A DNA stretch of 64,000 nucleotides from an uncultured Flavobacteriaceae bacterium (GTDB taxonomy: Bacteria; Bacteroidota; Bacteroidia; Flavobacteriales; Flavobacteriaceae). The translations under genes and the position numbers were made by a program. The stretch lies in NCBI GenBank assembly GCA_947494715.1, contig CANLWG010000007.1:124001-188000 (forward strand), read 5' to 3'. This document shows positions 53,252 through 62,870 of this stretch, one piece after another; within the stretch, counting starts at the first letter, position 1; the number at the start of each line of letters is the position of its first letter. The notes below the pieces were generated by a model. The model was given only the letters and a program-made list of their open reading frames with translations. It did not search any database and was not told the DNA's origin.

Positions 53252-54577
53252 TTAAATGTATTGGTTGATGATATTTTCGAATAACTCCTGTTTGCCACTT
53301 TGCAATTGAAGCTCTCCATTTTCCTTCGCGATTTCGTATAGGTTTTTGAATTCCAATTTACCATTTTCGAAGTCCCTCCCTTTTCCGGTATCATAAGAAC
53401 TGTAACGTTCTTTTCGGAGCGTTGTGTATTGGGAAGAGGAAATGATTTTATCCGCCGTAATCAAAGCGCGCGCAAAGGTATCTGCTCCACCAATATGAGC
53501 ATGGAATACATCTTCCATATCCGTAGAATTTCTTCTTATTTTGGCATCAAAATTAACACCTCCGCCTTGAAGTCCACCGGCCTGTAAAAACACGAGCATA
53601 GCCTCGGTGACCTCCGTAAGGTTATTTGGGAATTGATCGGTGTCCCATCCATTTTGATAATCGCCACGGTTGGCATCCACACTTCCCAACATGCCATGGG
53701 CAGCGGCCATTTCCAATTCGTGCTGAAAGGTATGGCTGGCCAAGGTGGCATGGTTAACTTCAATATTTAGCTTAAAATCGTCTTGTAGTCCATGCTGGTG
53801 TAAAAATCCGACCACAATGGCAGCATCAAAATCATACTGATGTTTCATGGGCTCCATAGGTTTAGGTTCTATAAAGAATGTTCCGGTAAAACCTTGTTTT
53901 CGAGCATAGTCACGGGCCATGCCCAAGAACCGCCCCATATGATCCAATTCACGTTTCATATCGGTATTTAAGAGCGACATATACCCTTCACGACCGCCCC
54001 AGAAAACGTAGTTCTCACCGTCCAGTTCCATGGTAGCATCAAGCGCTAATTTTATTTGTCCTCCTGCTCGGGCCAACACATTAAAATCGGGATTGGTAGA
54101 GGCACCGTTCATGTATCTGGGGTTAGAAAAGCAATTCGCCGTTCCCCATAATAATTTAACCTCGGATTCGGCCTTTTTGCCTTTGATGTAATCTACGATC
54201 GTAGCCAGTCTTTTTTCAGATTCGGCAAATGTTGAGGCCTCTTGGATTAGATCAAAATCATGAAAACAGAAATAATCAAAACCCATTTTAGTGATGAACT
54301 CAAAGGCGGCATCCGCTTTTTCCTTGGCGGCGTCCACTGCATCGGAAGGTTGGTCCCATGGAAAGTTCTGTGTTCCCGGCCCAAAGGGATCAGCACCTTG
54401 TCCACAGAAGGTATGCCAATAGGCTATGGCAAATTTAAAATGCTCGCGCATTGTCTTTCCCGCAACAATTTGTTCGGGATTGTAGTATTTGAATGCCAAT
54501 GGATTATCGGAATCCTTTCCCTCAAATTTGATTTCCCCAATTCCTTTAAAATATTCCTTATCTCCTATTAGTGCCAT
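53252..54577 (-). CDS. xylA: Xylose isomerase
   Basis: Converts D-xylose to D-xylulose. 441 residues, normal for the class II enzyme. Active-site segments: [22 protein letters not shown] (catalytic His), [16 protein letters not shown] (Glu and Lys), [22 protein letters not shown] (metal ligands) and [20 protein letters not shown]. Lies 3 bp after xylB. Confidence 0.96.
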   Translation of the reverse strand: MALIGDKEYFKGIGEIKFEGKDSDNPLAFKYYNPEQIVAGKTMREHFKFAIAYWHTFCGQGADPFGPGTQNFPWDQPSDAVDAAKEKADAAFEFITKMGFDYFCFHDFDLIQEASTFAESEKRLATIVDYIKGKKAESEVKLLWGTANCFSNPRYMNGASTNPDFNVLARAGGQIKLALDATMELDGENYVFWGGREGYMSLLNTDMKRELDHMGRFLGMARDYARKQGFTGTFFIEPKPMEPMKHQYDFDAAIVVGFLHQHGLQDDFKLNIEVNHATLASHTFQHELEMAAAHGMLGSVDANRGDYQNGWDTDQFPNNLTEVTEAMLVFLQAGGLQGGGVNFDAKIRRNSTDMEDVFHAHIGGADTFARALITADKIISSSQYTTLRKERYSSYDTGKGRDFENGKLEFKNLYEIAKENGELQLQSGKQELFENIINQYI

Positions 54578-54580
54578 GTT

Positions 54581-56065
54581 TTACGAATTATTGATTAAGA
54601 GTTTTAGTTGTTGTTTCCATGTGTTGTATGCAGATTCATATTCCGACCTATCATTTGAAGGTTGAAACTTCATGAGATAGTCATTCTCCATAATGTTCTT
54701 TCCAAAGGTTTTGAAATCACCCTTATAGAGTTCACAGGCCCTGGCGGCTCCAATGGCACCAGTGGTGTCGTAGATTTCGATTTCTTGTCCTATAAGGGTA
54801 GCTATGGTTTTTGAAAAAATATCCGATCGAAAGAGGTTATCATTACCAGCTCTAATTACAGTAGGGCGAATACCGTCGGATTCCATAATTTCCATGCCAT
54901 AAATGAAGGAAAAGGCAATGCCTTCCAAAGCTGCCCTGCATAAATGGGCCTTGGAATGGTTGTTTAGATTGATGTTGGACATTTGTGTGCCCAAGGTCTT
55001 ATTATCCAACATACGCTCTGCACCATTTCCGAAAGGATGTATGAGCACCCCGTCCGATCCAATAGGGACAGAAGCCGCCAATTCGTTCATTTCCGAATAG
55101 TCCGAAACATCCATGTTGTTCATAAGCCAACGGTATTGTATCCCGGATCCATTAATACAAAGCAATTTGCCTATTCTGGGGTTTGAAAGGGTATAATTCA
55201 CATGGGCAAAATTATTCACCCTTGAACTTTCCTTTACGGATAGATTTTCGGTTATGGCATATACAACTCCCGAGGTTCCTCCCGTTGCAGCAACTTCACC
55301 GGGATTAAAAACATTTAAGGAAAGTGCGTTATTAGGTTGGTCCCCGGCACGATATAGAATAGGGGTGCCTTTTGCCAAACCGGATGCGGCAGCGCCTTTC
55401 TCTGAAACCTTACCCTGAATGGAAAATGTATCGGCCAGATCGGGTACCATTTTCTTGTCAATTCCATAATGCTCCAACAACCAATCCGCTATGTCATTAT
55501 TCTTAAAATCCCAAAATATGCCTTCCGATAGTCCGGAAATTGTGGAGCAGATCTCCCCGCTGAATTTATAGGCGATATAATCGCCGGGGAGCATAAACTT
55601 GTATACCTTTTGGTAAACCTCTGGCTCATTGTCCTTCACCCATTTAAGTTTCGATGCCGTGAAGTTTGCCGGGGAATTTAACAATTGGGATGCACATTTA
55701 TCATTTCCCAACTCGTCGAAAGCTTCTTGGCCAATTTTTACGGCCCTACTATCGCACCAAATAATAGAGTTGCGCAATGGAACGCTATTTTCATCAATAA
55801 CAACAAGACCGTGCATTTGATAGGAAATACCAATTCCGGTAATATCCATGGGATTTACATTGTGTTTTTGGAGAAGTGCCTTTGTGGCATTGCAGATATG
55901 TTGCCACCAATCATCCGGGTGTTGTTCGGCCCAGCCATTTTCCAGGGCGATCATCCCCATCTCCACCTTTGGCTCGCTAACCACATCCAAACTTTTTCCG
56001 GATGCGGTGGCCACCAGGGCGGCCTTTATCGAAGAACTTCCAATATCATATCCGATGGAGTACAT
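54581..56065 (-). CDS. xylB: Xylulokinase (FGGY family)
   Basis: Phosphorylates D-xylulose to xylulose 5-phosphate. 494 residues: YSIGYDIGSSSIKAALV (phosphate-binding start), SYQMHGLVVID, SIIWCDSRA, FMLPGDYIAYKFSGE, and the second domain GGTSGVVYAITENLS with GAIGAARACE near the end. First gene of the xylB-xylA-symporter group. Confidence 0.93.
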   Translation of the reverse strand: MYSIGYDIGSSSIKAALVATASGKSLDVVSEPKVEMGMIALENGWAEQHPDDWWQHICNATKALLQKHNVNPMDITGIGISYQMHGLVVIDENSVPLRNSIIWCDSRAVKIGQEAFDELGNDKCASQLLNSPANFTASKLKWVKDNEPEVYQKVYKFMLPGDYIAYKFSGEICSTISGLSEGIFWDFKNNDIADWLLEHYGIDKKMVPDLADTFSIQGKVSEKGAAASGLAKGTPILYRAGDQPNNALSLNVFNPGEVAATGGTSGVVYAITENLSVKESSRVNNFAHVNYTLSNPRIGKLLCINGSGIQYRWLMNNMDVSDYSEMNELAASVPIGSDGVLIHPFGNGAERMLDNKTLGTQMSNINLNNHSKAHLCRAALEGIAFSFIYGMEIMESDGIRPTVIRAGNDNLFRSDIFSKTIATLIGQEIEIYDTTGAIGAARACELYKGDFKTFGKNIMENDYLMKFQPSNDRSEYESAYNTWKQQLKLLINNS

Positions 56066-56331
56066 GCTAAATATTTTTAAGGGGTTTAAGATATTATTTT
56101 AGACTCGTTGTAGCAAATTCCAAGGAATTTATCTGAAAAAGTTTAGCTCGTTATATCTATTGGATTTAAATTTAGGACACGGCATGATCATAGTAAATTA
56201 TCTTTTGTCATATTTCCGGAAACCATTGTCAACTTTATTGTCCAAGTTTTTTATATGACCTATGAATAGTTGGGAAAAACCCCTATCTTAATTGAAAAAT
56301 CGAGAACGGCTAAATCCCCGAGAACCCTAAT

Positions 56332-57093
56332 TTGAAAATCTCATCTCATATTTATCATCTTCAGTTGGCCATTGCACTCTTTTGTGCAGTATTACCATCT
56401 TCGATTTTTAGCCAAGTACCCCAAGACAATCCGTCCACATACATTTGGTTCGATGGTATGGTAGGGCAAACCAACTCCGGAATCTTTGAGGGGGTAGCTT
56501 ACACGGAGGAGTTTCGTGTCATTAATGAAAAACATCAATTTTTTAAGGAACCCTATTTTGTTTTGGGTTCGGTAGTCTATGACGGTCAACCCTATTTTGA
56601 GGTGAAGCTGAGATATAATGTGTATAACGACCAGCTTTCCATAAAAAATGAAAAATTGGGTAGATTGCCCATTATGGTATTGGATAAGGAAAAGGTTGTG
56701 GGATTCAACATAGGCCAACATCGATTCAAGTATTTAGGTTCAAAGGAAGCCAGAGGGGATATATCCGGTTTCTTTGAAGTCCTAATGAAAAAGGATTCCC
56801 TAACATTGTTCAAAAAACATCGAAAGAAACGATTCAAGAGGACCGATGAGGAAGTTTTGTACTATGAGTTTAAGGATGGTTACACCTATCATTTAAAACG
56901 GGGTCCTGATTTTTACATCTTGAACAAAGCCAGCGACCTTAACGGGATTTTTCCGAAGTATAGAAAAGAGATAAAGGCCATGCTCAATCGTTATGCTTCC
57001 CAAAGAAAATCTTCCCCGGATACATATATGAAATCCATTGTATCGGATTTGTCCGCCTTAATGTCGACCGACAACGGTCAGAAAGCACTATGA
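56332..57093 (+). CDS. Exported hypothetical protein, first gene of TonB-receptor operon
   Basis: 253 residues starting at TTG (56332); a signal peptide follows at once (KISSHIYHLQLAIALFCAVLPSSIFSQ), which supports that start. The mature part is beta-rich then basic (LFKKHRKKRFKRTDEEVLYYEFKDGYTYHLKRGPDFYIL). No known domain. Its last four bases overlap the start of the STN-TonB receptor, so it belongs to that operon and probably helps its function. Confidence 0.75.
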   Translation: MKISSHIYHLQLAIALFCAVLPSSIFSQVPQDNPSTYIWFDGMVGQTNSGIFEGVAYTEEFRVINEKHQFFKEPYFVLGSVVYDGQPYFEVKLRYNVYNDQLSIKNEKLGRLPIMVLDKEKVVGFNIGQHRFKYLGSKEARGDISGFFEVLMKKDSLTLFKKHRKKRFKRTDEEVLYYEFKDGYTYHLKRGPDFYILNKASDLNGIFPKYRKEIKAMLNRYASQRKSSPDTYMKSIVSDLSALMSTDNGQKAL

Positions 57094-59852
57094 AGGTTCT
57101 AACTACCATATTGCTACTGTTTTGTTTCATGTTTTTAATGGGTCAAGAAAAGGAGCGTAAAGTATCCTTGGAAATCCAAAACAAATCCACTACAGAAGTA
57201 TTGTCCGAAATAGAACAAAGGACAGCTTTTAAATTCTATTATGCAGAACAATGGTTGGATAGTACCGCTTTGAGCAAGAGCTACAGAAATGAATCTGTCG
57301 AAACCATCCTTACTGATCTTTTTCAGAATACGGAGATCAATTTCTTTGTTACTTGGGACAATCGAGTCATTTTAACCCGCAATAATAGCATATATGGGGA
57401 TTTTCCAGAAGGGTTCTTTGCTATTCCCGGACAGGTGGAGACGGAAGCAACACCTCAGGAAAATGTTTTGGCGGGCCCCATTCTTCTTGGAAAACAAAAA
57501 GAGGGGCCAGACAAGATTCTGGAGACCATACGAATAGGCAGGGAACGTAAAACCAATAGACGGGGCCGATTTACCCTTTCAGGTTATGTCACCAATACCA
57601 GCACTGGCGAACCCATTACCAACCTTGCTATCGTTGTAAGGGAACTGAATATTGGATCGGTAACGGATAATACGGGTTTTTATGAAATTGAATTACCATC
57701 GGGATTGAATGTAGTGGAAACCAGTTCCATGGGAGTGGAGAGTTCCCGCAGAAATGTGATTATTTATGATGACGGTAGACTTGATTTTAGCCTGGAGGAG
57801 AATTTTGAACAACTGGACGAGGTGGTCGTGGCTGCCGATGCTACGAGGAATGTTGAAGATACTTCAACCGGAAATACAAGGATCGGTTCCGAATCCTCAA
57901 AAAATATTCCCTTGGTTCTAGGAGAACGGGATGTTCTTAAGATCGCTACTACCCTTCCCGGGGTATCCACCGCAGGAGAAGGTTCCGCAGGATTTAATGT
58001 AAGGGGAGGTAAGACCGATCAAAATCTTATCCTCCTGGATAATGCTGTAATTTATAATCCTACGCATTTCTTTGGTTTTTTTCAGGCGTTTAACCCATTT
58101 GCCATAAATGATCTTAATATTTACAAGGGAAGTATTCCTGCCGAGTTTGGAGGTAGGTTGTCATCGGTTTTTGACATTAGCAGCAAGGACGCCAGTAACA
58201 CCAATTTTAAAGGCGAGGTTTCGGTAGGGCCCGTGACCACAAATGCCGTTGTGGAGATTCCTTTGGCCCAGGAAAAGGCAGGACTGCTCGTGGGTGCCCG
58301 TGGAGCCTATTCCGACTGGATCTTACGGGCATTGGATGAAGAGAACTTAAATAATAGTCAGGCTTCCTTTTATGATTTTATAGCCAAGTACAACCATAAA
58401 ATTAACGACAATAATGAGTTAAGGGCAACGGGATACTACAGTAGGGACATCTTTAGTATAACTTCGGATTCGTTGTTCGACTATAGCAATCGTCTGTTTT
58501 CCTTGCAATGGAACCGTAAGTTGAGCGAAAAAAGTTCTGGTACTTTGATGTTGAATAATAGTCAATACAAATTTAATATTGATTTTGATGGTAGTACCAA
58601 TAGGAACTTTGAACAAGGGTTTCAAATAGATGAGACCGAGCTAAAGCTTCAATTGAAGTATCTACTCAATGAATCCCATACTCTTGATTATGGGATTTCC
58701 GGAAAATTGTATTCGGTACTCCCTGGAGAGATAGCCCCAAAAGGCCCCAATGATATCATACTACCGTTGGCCGTTCCTGAAGAAAAGGCGTTGGAGTCCG
58801 CCCTTTTTGTATCCGATAATTATAAAGTCAATGAAAAATTGCAATTGGATTTAGGGTTACGCTATTCGTTTTACGGTGCATTGGGCCCCTCAACACAGCG
58901 GATATATCAGGAAGGAGCACCTAGGACCGATGCCAATGTAGCCGGTTCCGAGACTTTTGACAACAATGAGATTTTTGAAACCTATGGTGGTCCGGAGGCC
59001 CGTATTTCTGCGCGATACCTGTTAAATGATAGCCTTTCCATTAAGGCAAGCTTTAATAATACCTATCAATTTATACATACCCTTTCCAATAATACAACGG
59101 TATCCCCTGTGGATACATGGAAACTTTCGGATCGCAATATCGAACCCCAGCAAGCCAATCAATTTTCATTGGGTATTTACAAAAACATAAAGGACTATGA
59201 ACTTAGTTTGGAAGGCTTTTACAAAAGGCAGAACAATATCATAGATTTCAAGACAGGTGCCCAATTATTCCTGAACGAAAATATAGAGACCGAAGTGTTA
59301 CAAGGAAAGGGGAAAGCGTATGGAGTGGAATTATTGATCCGCAAGAACCGGGGAAAACTAAATGGGTGGTTGGGTTACACGTATTCTAGGTCATTTTTTC
59401 AACTGGATAGTGAATTCCCTCAAGAGCGGGTAAACGATGGTGAGTTTTTTCCATCGAATTTTGATAAGCCCCACGACCTTAGCCTTGTATTAAACTACAA
59501 ACTTACCCGGCGATTTAGCTTTTCCGGTAATTTTGTGTACCAAACGGGGAGACCGGTTACCTTTCCTGTTGGGAATTATGAATTTAACGGGAACGAATTT
59601 GTGCTTTATAGTGAACGGAACCAATTTAGGATTCCGGATTTCTATCGTTTGGATATCGGTATTAATATCGAGGGAAACCATAAAATAAAGAAGTTTGCCC
59701 ATAGTTTCTGGACCATTTCCGTTTACAATGTCTTGGGAAGGAACAATCCGTATTCTGTTTTTTTTGTTTCACAGGATGGGGAAATAGAAGCACTACAAAG
59801 CTCTATTTTCACGATACCGATACCATCCATAACCTATAATTTTAGATTTTGA
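57090..59852 (+). CDS. TonB-dependent receptor with N-terminal STN domain
   Basis: 920 residues, outer membrane. Signal peptide (VLTTILLLFCFMFLMGQ), an STN domain (RKVSLEIQNKSTTEVLSEIEQRTAFKFYYAEQWL ... TWDNRVILTR, about 20-110), a carboxypeptidase-like beta domain (FTLSGYVTNTSTGEPITNLAIVVRELNIGSVTDNTGFYEIELPSG), plug (PLVLGERDVLKIATTLPGVSTAGEGSAGFNVRGGKTDQNLILLDNAVIYNPTHFFGFF) and a barrel ending in Phe (PIPSITYNFRF). The STN domain suggests trans-envelope signalling or tight TonB dependence; no sigma/anti-sigma pair is next to it. Confidence 0.9.
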   Translation: MKVLTTILLLFCFMFLMGQEKERKVSLEIQNKSTTEVLSEIEQRTAFKFYYAEQWLDSTALSKSYRNESVETILTDLFQNTEINFFVTWDNRVILTRNNSIYGDFPEGFFAIPGQVETEATPQENVLAGPILLGKQKEGPDKILETIRIGRERKTNRRGRFTLSGYVTNTSTGEPITNLAIVVRELNIGSVTDNTGFYEIELPSGLNVVETSSMGVESSRRNVIIYDDGRLDFSLEENFEQLDEVVVAADATRNVEDTSTGNTRIGSESSKNIPLVLGERDVLKIATTLPGVSTAGEGSAGFNVRGGKTDQNLILLDNAVIYNPTHFFGFFQAFNPFAINDLNIYKGSIPAEFGGRLSSVFDISSKDASNTNFKGEVSVGPVTTNAVVEIPLAQEKAGLLVGARGAYSDWILRALDEENLNNSQASFYDFIAKYNHKINDNNELRATGYYSRDIFSITSDSLFDYSNRLFSLQWNRKLSEKSSGTLMLNNSQYKFNIDFDGSTNRNFEQGFQIDETELKLQLKYLLNESHTLDYGISGKLYSVLPGEIAPKGPNDIILPLAVPEEKALESALFVSDNYKVNEKLQLDLGLRYSFYGALGPSTQRIYQEGAPRTDANVAGSETFDNNEIFETYGGPEARISARYLLNDSLSIKASFNNTYQFIHTLSNNTTVSPVDTWKLSDRNIEPQQANQFSLGIYKNIKDYELSLEGFYKRQNNIIDFKTGAQLFLNENIETEVLQGKGKAYGVELLIRKNRGKLNGWLGYTYSRSFFQLDSEFPQERVNDGEFFPSNFDKPHDLSLVLNYKLTRRFSFSGNFVYQTGRPVTFPVGNYEFNGNEFVLYSERNQFRIPDFYRLDIGINIEGNHKIKKFAHSFWTISVYNVLGRNNPYSVFFVSQDGEIEALQSSIFTIPIPSITYNFRF

Positions 59853-59863
59853 ACCTATAATCG

Positions 59864-61051
59864 ATGCATTCATCAACTACAAATAAAAAACAACTTTTTG
59901 TACCATTCTTAGGTATGGCAGTGTTATTATGGGTCTTTGGCTGCACCGAACCTTTTGAGGGCACCGTTGAAGGTTTTGAGGATGTCTTGGTGGTTGATGC
60001 ACTAATTACCAATGAAAACAAAAGACAGGAAGTACGGCTAACCCGGTCTTTTCGTTTTGACGAAGAAGGGCCCCTTGCCGAAGAAAATGCCAATGTAATC
60101 ATTGAGGACGGGGACGGGGAACAATTTATATTCAATGAAGAGGAGCCGGGAATCTATTTGTCCAGTATCCCATTTCCCGCGGAAACGGGCAAGACCTACA
60201 GTCTATCCATAACCACAGAAGATGGCAGATCCTATCGTTCGGATACCATGCAATTGCCTACGGCCTCTACTAAAATAGATGAATTGTATGCGGAAAGGAC
60301 CACCAATGACCAAGGTGATGAAGGTATGGGAATCTTCGTGGATACTTTTGACCCTTCCCGGCAGTCCAATTACTATAGATACGAATATGAGGAAACCTTC
60401 AAGATAATCGCGCCCTTTTGGAGCCCCAATGATGTGGTATTCGTTATTCAGCTCTCCACGGGACCTGTGTTTGAAGTAATTTTACGGGAACGGGAAGAAC
60501 GGACATGTTATGGTACGGATACGGAAAAGACTATAGAAGTTGTTAACACCTTGAACCTGTCCGAGGATAGGTTAAGCCGTTATCCCGTAAGATTTATTAA
60601 TCGCAACAATTATATCTTATCGCACCGCTATAGCATTTTGGTAAGACAATATGTGCAGACCCCTGAAGCATTTGACTATTATGAGGCCCTTAAGGGGTTG
60701 TCCCAATCTCCCAATAGTGTTTTTACGGAAGATCAACCAGGCTTCTTACCAGGGAACATCTCTTCAGTGGATACTGAGGACGAGAATATTGCCGGGTTTT
60801 TTGAAGTTGCCGCTGTTGACGAAAAACGGATATTCTTTAGTTATGAGGACTTTTTTCCTGGAGAGGAGTTGCCTCCTTATGTGAGGGAATGCAATATTGC
60901 CCCGGCTTTCGGGGATGATCTTAAAGGCATGCTTGAGAGGGAGAATAGTGTTTTGTATGAGTTTAATCTTGGGTTTCAGATGGTTCCCCGGGCATGTGGG
61001 GATTGTACGGCTTTAGGCAGTAATAAGGTGCCGGATTTTTGGATAGAATAA
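59864..61051 (+). CDS. DUF4249 lipoprotein
   Basis: 395 residues, lipobox VFGC (about residue 27). VEGFEDVLVVDALITNENKRQEVRLTRSFRFDEEGPLAEENANVIIEDGDGEQFIFNEEEPGIYLSS is the typical DUF4249 opening and FQMVPRACGDCTALGSNKVPDFW its ending. Family members sit beside TonB-dependent receptors in Bacteroidota and are probably surface or periplasmic partners. Separated by 11 bp from the receptor. Confidence 0.85.
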   Translation: MHSSTTNKKQLFVPFLGMAVLLWVFGCTEPFEGTVEGFEDVLVVDALITNENKRQEVRLTRSFRFDEEGPLAEENANVIIEDGDGEQFIFNEEEPGIYLSSIPFPAETGKTYSLSITTEDGRSYRSDTMQLPTASTKIDELYAERTTNDQGDEGMGIFVDTFDPSRQSNYYRYEYEETFKIIAPFWSPNDVVFVIQLSTGPVFEVILREREERTCYGTDTEKTIEVVNTLNLSEDRLSRYPVRFINRNNYILSHRYSILVRQYVQTPEAFDYYEALKGLSQSPNSVFTEDQPGFLPGNISSVDTEDENIAGFFEVAAVDEKRIFFSYEDFFPGEELPPYVRECNIAPAFGDDLKGMLERENSVLYEFNLGFQMVPRACGDCTALGSNKVPDFWIE

Positions 61052-61061
61052 TTTTTATCTC

Positions 61062-62867
61062 ATGAGACGTTTGTTATGTATTTTATTGATTTGGTTTATG
61101 ACCCTTGCCATGGGGCTGGGCCAGGTTGCGTTAAAGACAAATGAGCAGGTAGAGGGATACAGGGCAATCCCTCAGGAGAGGATTTTTGCTCACATAAATT
61201 CTTCCCTGCTATTAACGGGCGAATATCTCTATTACAAAATATATTGCTTGGAGCGTGAAAGTAGAAGTTTAAGCAAGCTTAGCAAAATTGCCTATGTAGA
61301 ATTGGTCGGGCCAAGGGGAGAACTCATTTTAAGGCACAAGATCCGTTTGGAAAACGGTTTGGGACATGGCGATTTTTTTATTCCGACGGAGGTCAGGTCG
61401 GGAGTTTATAAACTATTGACCTATACCCATTGGATGCGAAATCAGGACCAAGCCGATTTTTACCAGGGAGATATTACGATTATAAACCCCTATTTGGCCA
61501 ATCAAGGTATGCTACAAAAAACAACTTATTTGAAACCTGATTCTTTGGGAAAGCCAAAAAAGCTGGATGACAAAAGAGTTTCTACCGGAATTGAGAACTT
61601 CCCTAAAGAAAATCGGTCCATAGATTTAACGATCAACGGAAAAAAATTTAAAAAGCGCGCAAAGGTGTCCCTTTTCTTTCAAAATGGGGATAAAAACAAA
61701 ACGATGGAAGGCGACTATTCCATTTCTGTTAGAAAAAAGAATTATATGCCTGCACCAACACAAGCAGGAATGCTTGATTTTTTTGAAAAGAATTACCGTT
61801 CCGATGTAAGGCCATCGACCATAATCGGGGATACTATTTATCTTCCCGAACTACGCGGCGAATTATTTTCCGGGAAGGTTATTGCGCTTCAAGGGAATAG
61901 ACCCGTCAGTGATTTAAAGGTAGCGCTATGCATTCCGGGAGAGGACTACTTTTTTGAAGTAGTGAAAACCGACGAATTGGGAAATTTTAACCTAAACATA
62001 GACCGATACTATTCTGGAGATATGGCTATCTTACAGGTTTTGTCCACCAATCCGGAAGGATATAGGGTTAAGTTAAGGGAGCAAAAACCTTTAGACTATT
62101 CAAAATTGCATTTTAAAGAGATAAGGATAGATTCATCAATGCGGAAGGAGATTTTACAGCGAAGTGTCCATAATCAAATCGAGAACTCCTATTTTCAGTT
62201 TCGGCCAGATTCCATCTTGTCCAGCCCACTAAAGCAGTTTTCGGACAATAAAGAAAAAGAAGTGTACCTGTTGGATGACTACATACGCTTCAAAACGTTG
62301 CGCGAAACTATTATCGAAATCATCAAGGATGTTTCCTATAAAAGATTGGACCAGGATTATAATGCCATACGCATAAAAGGGTTCGATTACACCCAGGTTA
62401 CGGACTTACCACCATTGGTCCTTATGGATGGCTGCCTTATACAGGATAACAATGCCCTTTTGGAGTTCGATGCCCGAACCATTGAATCAATAACCGTGCT
62501 GAGGCACAAGCTTGTTTTTGGGCCCGAGGTATTCCAAGGGGCCATGGTCATAAGTACAAAAACCGGTGATGGTTACGGGCAATTTCAGAAGAATGCGGTA
62601 ATTTCTGCAGAAGAGATTTTTGAGCCTCGGCCGAACAAAAAATACTTTGTACAACAATATGACCCAATAAACCCCGCCGATTCCAAATTTCGTCTGCCGG
62701 ATGATCGCTTACAATTACTTTGGGTCCCAAAATTCAATTTGAAGGATGAACAGGCCCAATTGGAGTTTTTTACCTCCGATGTTTCGGGAGAGTTTGAAAT
62801 TCACTTGGAAGGACTTACTCATGAGAACAAACCGGTCTCCATCCGAAAATCGATTTATGTTGATTGA
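61062..62867 (+). CDS. MG2-like exported protein of receptor operon
   Basis: 601 residues with a signal peptide (LLCILLIWFMTLAMGLGQ). The part EGYRAIPQERIFAHINSSLLLTGEYLYYKIYCLERESRSLSKLSKIAYVELVGPRGELILRHKIRLENGLGHGDFFIP resembles the macroglobulin-like MG2 fold; the C-terminal half has a plug-like segment (LPPLVLMDGCLIQDNNALLEFDARTIESITVLR) of the kind used to dock on TonB receptors. Fourth gene of the operon, 10 bp after DUF4249, ending 3 bp from the next gene's stop, tail-to-tail. Confidence 0.72.
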   Translation: MRRLLCILLIWFMTLAMGLGQVALKTNEQVEGYRAIPQERIFAHINSSLLLTGEYLYYKIYCLERESRSLSKLSKIAYVELVGPRGELILRHKIRLENGLGHGDFFIPTEVRSGVYKLLTYTHWMRNQDQADFYQGDITIINPYLANQGMLQKTTYLKPDSLGKPKKLDDKRVSTGIENFPKENRSIDLTINGKKFKKRAKVSLFFQNGDKNKTMEGDYSISVRKKNYMPAPTQAGMLDFFEKNYRSDVRPSTIIGDTIYLPELRGELFSGKVIALQGNRPVSDLKVALCIPGEDYFFEVVKTDELGNFNLNIDRYYSGDMAILQVLSTNPEGYRVKLREQKPLDYSKLHFKEIRIDSSMRKEILQRSVHNQIENSYFQFRPDSILSSPLKQFSDNKEKEVYLLDDYIRFKTLRETIIEIIKDVSYKRLDQDYNAIRIKGFDYTQVTDLPPLVLMDGCLIQDNNALLEFDARTIESITVLRHKLVFGPEVFQGAMVISTKTGDGYGQFQKNAVISAEEIFEPRPNKKYFVQQYDPINPADSKFRLPDDRLQLLWVPKFNLKDEQAQLEFFTSDVSGEFEIHLEGLTHENKPVSIRKSIYVD

Positions 62868-62870
62868 ACC